Assembly (NCBI GenBank): GCA_037043455.1
Contig: JAWPHD010001269.1
Span: 62,001 to 126,000, forward strand
DNA length: 64,000 bases
Direction of reading: 5' to 3'
Source: Cyrtodaria siliqua
Taxonomy: Eukaryota > Mollusca > Bivalvia > Adapedonta > Hiatellidae
The notes below the pieces were generated by a model, which did no database searches, was not told the origin of the DNA, and saw only the letters and a list, made by a program, of their open reading frames with translations. Shown here piece by piece: positions 60,661-64,000 of this stretch (position 1 is the first letter of the stretch; the number at the start of each line of letters is the position of its first letter). Position numbers and translations under genes: made by a program.

Positions 60661-61097
60661 TATAACTTTGGTAATGCCTCATCGGATTTTAATAATACTT
60701 TGCACACATGTTCACCACCTAAGTACGCAAACACGTTGTTTTTTCCGGAATTTGATTTTTGTCAATACTTTCTGAGTGGCACCGTCCATCAGCACTTTCA
60801 GTACATAGATCTAATAATGCAACCAATCAATTTAATCTCAAATGGACAGGTTATTATAACATCAATGATGATATAGTTCAGCATACATACACATAGAGTT
60901 AAAGCAAGTTTTGATATAAGCGACTGAAAAAGTGTGAGATAAAGAGAGAGTATTTAGAAACACAAAATGAAATGAACAAAACAAAACCATATTAAGGACG
61001 ATGTGATTACTCCATTAAAATGATACGTTCACCATTTGCTACTGCGTTTAAGCAATATAACGGAATCGTCGCTAACCTTGATGCAAGGTGATAAAAA

Positions 61098-61255
61098 AAG
61101 TAGATATAAAAATGGAACAGGAATAGTAGCATTCAAGAACGAGAATCATCCACAAACACACAAAGAAAGAAAGAACAATTTTAAAGATGAATAAAAGGCC
61201 AAATAAGACACAAACACACAATGACGGGTTGACAATAGGGCTACCGCCTTGGAAT
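61098..61255 (-). mobile_element. PLE tail fragment inserted in segmental copy B
   Basis: Antisense tail end (atataaaaatggaacaggaa to ttgacaatagggctaccgcc ttgga). Copy A has no such sequence between its matching blocks near 55370. Confidence 0.8.
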
Positions 61256-61561
61256 AACGATGTGCATGTACATAACCTCGTCAATGTCTTTGTTCAATGG
61301 CCCACCAAGAACCTAACATGTAAAATAAAAAGATCAGCATCATCTAATTCCTGTTTCAATCAGGATTCGCACATCGCATTTTTGCATTAACCAAAACAAC
61401 TACAAAAATATCGATATCAGTACACTGGTGAAAGAAAAGCAATTATTACTTCGGCCGTAATTGCAATTTCGATTAGTTCGTTTCCAATAGAATCTAGGTT
61501 AATTGCTATATATATCTTTAAGACTCTAGAGAGTTTGAATACCACTGAACAAAACACTAAA

Positions 61562-61643
61562 GAACTATAAAAAGATCGGACAGGGAAAGTAGCATTCAAG
61601 GAGGACAGCCAACCACAAAACACACAAACAAACACGCAAACAA
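61562..61643 (-). mobile_element. 82-bp PLE 3'-end insertion with target duplication
   Basis: The last part of a tail (aaaaagatcggacagggaaa to acaaacacgcaaa) is flanked by ACTAAA at 61556-61561 and 61644-61649. Copy A has the uninterrupted site (atactaatgtaccag at 55677-55691). Confidence 0.85.
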
Positions 61644-61776
61644 ACTAAATGTACCAGTAGTTCAAATGGCAGCATAACTTACCCAATCTATTCTTGGAAC
61701 CATCTGTCATCGTATCTCGTTATTGTATATAGTATATGTGACATATTCTGTGTCAAACTTTCTAAAACCCAAAAGG

Positions 61777-62230
61777 ACGGTGACGTTTGATGTTTGTCTG
61801 CAATCTTGTCTTGTAATGCCCTCAATGGTTTATTGTCTTGTTGCTCTGGCTTCTGCCAAGACAGTGAGTACCTTCTTTGTGGCTTTCTATGCTCTTGTTT
61901 TTTGTATTGATATATACACGAGCATATTTGTGTTATACTTATGTTGCCTATTAATGCTACTTTGTTGTTAGAGAATAGTTCATGGCGGGGATGTCTTTAT
62001 TTACACTATTTATTACTTTATTTACTTATTTGTTCCCGTTTTATTGGGATGACAATCGAGTAAGTGTGAGGTTTGGTGAACCCTAGAACCTGGTTAAAAC
62101 CCCTAGCGGTCCTTTTTTGCCACTGATCATTTCATGGCGGTAGCCCTATTGTTTTTGCGTTTACTGTGCTCTGTGAAAGCTGCATTTCCTGTTCGACATT
62201 TATACTTATTTTTACAATTTGGACTGTCAG
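61777..62230 (+). mobile_element. Solo PLE tail
   Basis: Sense tail from acccaaaaggacggtgacgt through the hairpin region to ttcctgttcgacatttatac. Confidence 0.8.
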
Positions 62231-62304
62231 AAAGATATCTAAATCAGAGCAATGGAAGAATAAGACATTTATACATATTGATATACCAGGAAGTTCCATT
62301 TTTC

Positions 62305-62379
62305 AATTTGAAATGTTATACTACGGGGCGTTAGAAGTTGCTGGACCTTATAACGCCGCGTAGTATAACATTTCAAATT
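62305..62379. repeat. 75-bp near-perfect foldback
   Basis: 29-nt arms (62305-62333 and 62351-62379) are complementary at 28 positions (AATTTGAAATGTTATACTAC at the outer end) around a 17-nt loop. Confidence 0.92.
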
Positions 62380-62422
62380 ACATTAACATCGGTCATTTTA
62401 ATGAAAAGGTTCGAGTTTATTA

Positions 62423-62698
62423 CGTTGTCTGAGTATTAACTTTCATACCCTATCCAACCCCTTCTCCAAGAAGCATAAAAGGGGTTGGCTGGGGTATGAA
62501 ATAAAACCTTAATTTCGGCTTTAAAAATTTGCATTTTGTAAAATTAAAACATTTAATAGGTAATTTTGAGTTATCGCATTTCTTTTCAGTAAAAAACGTT
62601 TTAAGCGTGTTTTATTGTCAAAATATCCGTTATAAAATCTGTTTATATAAGCTTCCCCATCGCCTAATGGAAATAAGGCGGGACCACGTAATGTGCAC
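62423..62698 (-). mobile_element. TA-flanked MITE with terminal hairpin, copy 4
   Basis: Reverse orientation; ends CGTTGTC and GACCACG. The hairpin ttccaaccccttctcc-type region is retained with one mismatch. Confidence 0.85.
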
Positions 62699-63059
62699 GT
62701 GCATCAAGCTTGAAAACAGCTCATCAGAAAATTGTTATGCAGTCATGTTATGTATTGTTCTTGTCGTTTTTAAATTACACATTTATTTCAGTATGTGGTG
62801 CAGTACGGACCTACGGTGCCATTGCGTTTGAATACTGTTGTTTATATAAGACCATTTTTCTAATTTTGGAATATTGTTCAAACGTATCCAAACGAACTTT
62901 CATTAAAAGAAAGAGAAAGAAACAAAATATTTAAAATATCATTTAAAGTCAGAATATGTTTATTGTTAACCGTAACAGAGATAATATAAACTTTGTGTCA
63001 AGTATTTGTGTATAATATGACCGTCAAGGTTGCATTAAATCACCCGATGTACCCTGCCG

Positions 63060-63930
63060 TTAATAGAAAAAACTGACTACTGCAGTTTGTTTTTGTACTG
63101 CTGTGAAAGAGATTTTATGTTAAGTATTTTACCAGATACTCAGGCAGATGTAATTAAAAACTTTTATGACAGTATCTGGATGACATATTGAACATGGACA
63201 ACCCCGAATGTTCTTCTATGGTAAACACTAACTATCCTTAAGAACTAAAACTCAACAAAGCTAATATTGCTGATACTGTCGATTCTTTTCTTGCATTACA
63301 TATCTATGACAATAGAGATGATTTACTTTTGATAATTTTAATTAACTCCACTTAGATGGGGATTTTCCCCAAGAAACGTCATACGAGGTCTATGTTTCTT
63401 ATTCCTTTTTGCTAGAGCTTGTAGTCGAGTTGAGGACTTTAATGTTCGTTATAACAGCTACTCCTCCAGTGCTACCGTTACCATCAGCTTCGAAAACAAT
63501 TTGCAAAATTGTATCATCGTAACCCTGATGTACTTTTAAAATATAAAAGTAATTTAACAACTTTTCTGCGAAAATGATATAACCCGAATATTGTGACGTG
63601 ATTTAAAAACCTCGGTAATACTCACCTTCATACACTATTTAATAAACATATTAATGCCTTGTTTGTTAGAGAATATAACATTGCGGGAATTTATTTCCGC
63701 TGCCAAGTTTTATTGGGATGACAGTATGGTAAGTTTGAGGTTTTGTGCACCCTAGAACTTGGTGTAAACTCCCAGCGGCATTTTTGACAATGACCATTCC
63801 AAGGAGTTAGCCCTATTTCCAACCCGTTTGTGATTGTGATTGCACATGTCTTGCTTCTTTGTAACATGTTTGTGTTAATGCGTGTTTTTATAACGGCTAT
63901 ATTTTCTGTTCGACTTTTTTATCTACTTTT
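63060..63930 (+). pseudogene. Heavily decayed Penelope-like RT with tail
   Basis: Traces include gtttttgtactgctgtgaaa (LFLYCCE), ccagatactcaggcagatgt (PDTQAD), gtatctggatgacatattga (YLDDI) and, near 63545, aaaagtaatttaacaactttt. The tail has tgacagtatggtaagtttga and ggtgtaaactcccagcggca. Numerous indels and stops are present. It lies in segmental copy B only. Confidence 0.8.
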
Positions 63931-64000
63931 CTTAGATTTGTCTTAATATTTTATGACATTCCGAGTAAACTGTTTTAAGAAAAGGATGGCATATTGACCG

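Larger units (their letters stand above)
57710..64000 (+). repeat. Segmental duplication, copy B (continues past the window end)
   Basis: Partner of 47200-56900. The best preserved stretch, 58007-58440, matches 49255-49690 base for base over long runs (for example ctatatgttattacttctaa). Confidence 0.75.

Noticed and set aside
62697..62730. CTGATGAG on the minus strand as a hammerhead core
   Set aside because: No GAAAC follows at the right distance, and the related sequence at 56229 lacks the CTGATGA core.

Overview
The window is AT-rich, intron-era animal DNA with very little protein-coding content. It is most likely from a mollusc and probably a bivalve. That rests on two tRNA-derived SINEs of types well known in molluscs (a V-SINE/RUDI-like copy at 14.4 kb and a Meta-domain SINE at 22.2 kb), on a Penelope-like reverse transcriptase family that I know as abundant in marine invertebrates, and on dense minisatellites and MITEs. 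No database search was possible, so the host call is inference.

Only one intact gene is visible: a single-exon, 394-residue alpha/beta-hydrolase of the ABHD1/ABHD3 type on the minus strand at 11.9-13.0 kb. Its fold motifs are kept, but the serine of the nucleophile elbow aligns with glycine. Nearly everything else is mobile or tandem DNA. About 30 copies or fragments of one retroelement (called PLE here) are scattered over both strands. RT-bearing pseudogenes lie at 0.6-2.0, 8.6-9.3, 20.4-20.8, 21.4-22.6, 41.4-43.9, 53.5-54.6 and 63.1-63.9 kb. Many more copies consist only of the roughly 500-bp 3' tail. The RT shows a PKLHK block, a YDFSTLY block, GIPMGTNC and YLDD. All copies are 5' truncated, and no GIY-YIG endonuclease follows the RT.

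The most interesting signal is inside the PLE tail. Sense-strand RNA can close an 11-bp stem (TGACAGTAGGG with CCCTATTGTCA) around two further hairpins. Diverged copies at 20.2 and 22.8 kb change both sides of these stems so that pairing is kept. The same bases can also form a competing set of local hairpins, so the element may be a bistable RNA.

Layout: 0-6.8 kb, clustered PLE copies in tandem and inverted arrangements; 7.6-8.0 kb, palindromic satellite; 8.3-11.1 kb, two PLE copies; 11.65-13.05 kb, the hydrolase gene; 14.4-25.9 kb, SINEs, MITEs and PLE fragments, including an RT pseudogene interrupted by a SINE; 26-32.2 kb, five minisatellite arrays; 33.5-34.1 kb, PIF/Harbinger transposase remnant; 34.8-38.5 kb, long-TIR MITE, G-rich repeats and a large foldback element; 39-46.6 kb, sparse DNA, an RT pseudogene split by a TA-flanked 1-kb MITE, and a minisatellite derived from the PLE tail. 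From 47 kb to the window end there are two collinear diverged copies of one segment (A about 47.2-56.9 kb, B about 57.7-64.0 kb). They differ by large satellite expansions and by PLE insertions, so each serves as an empty-site control for the other.
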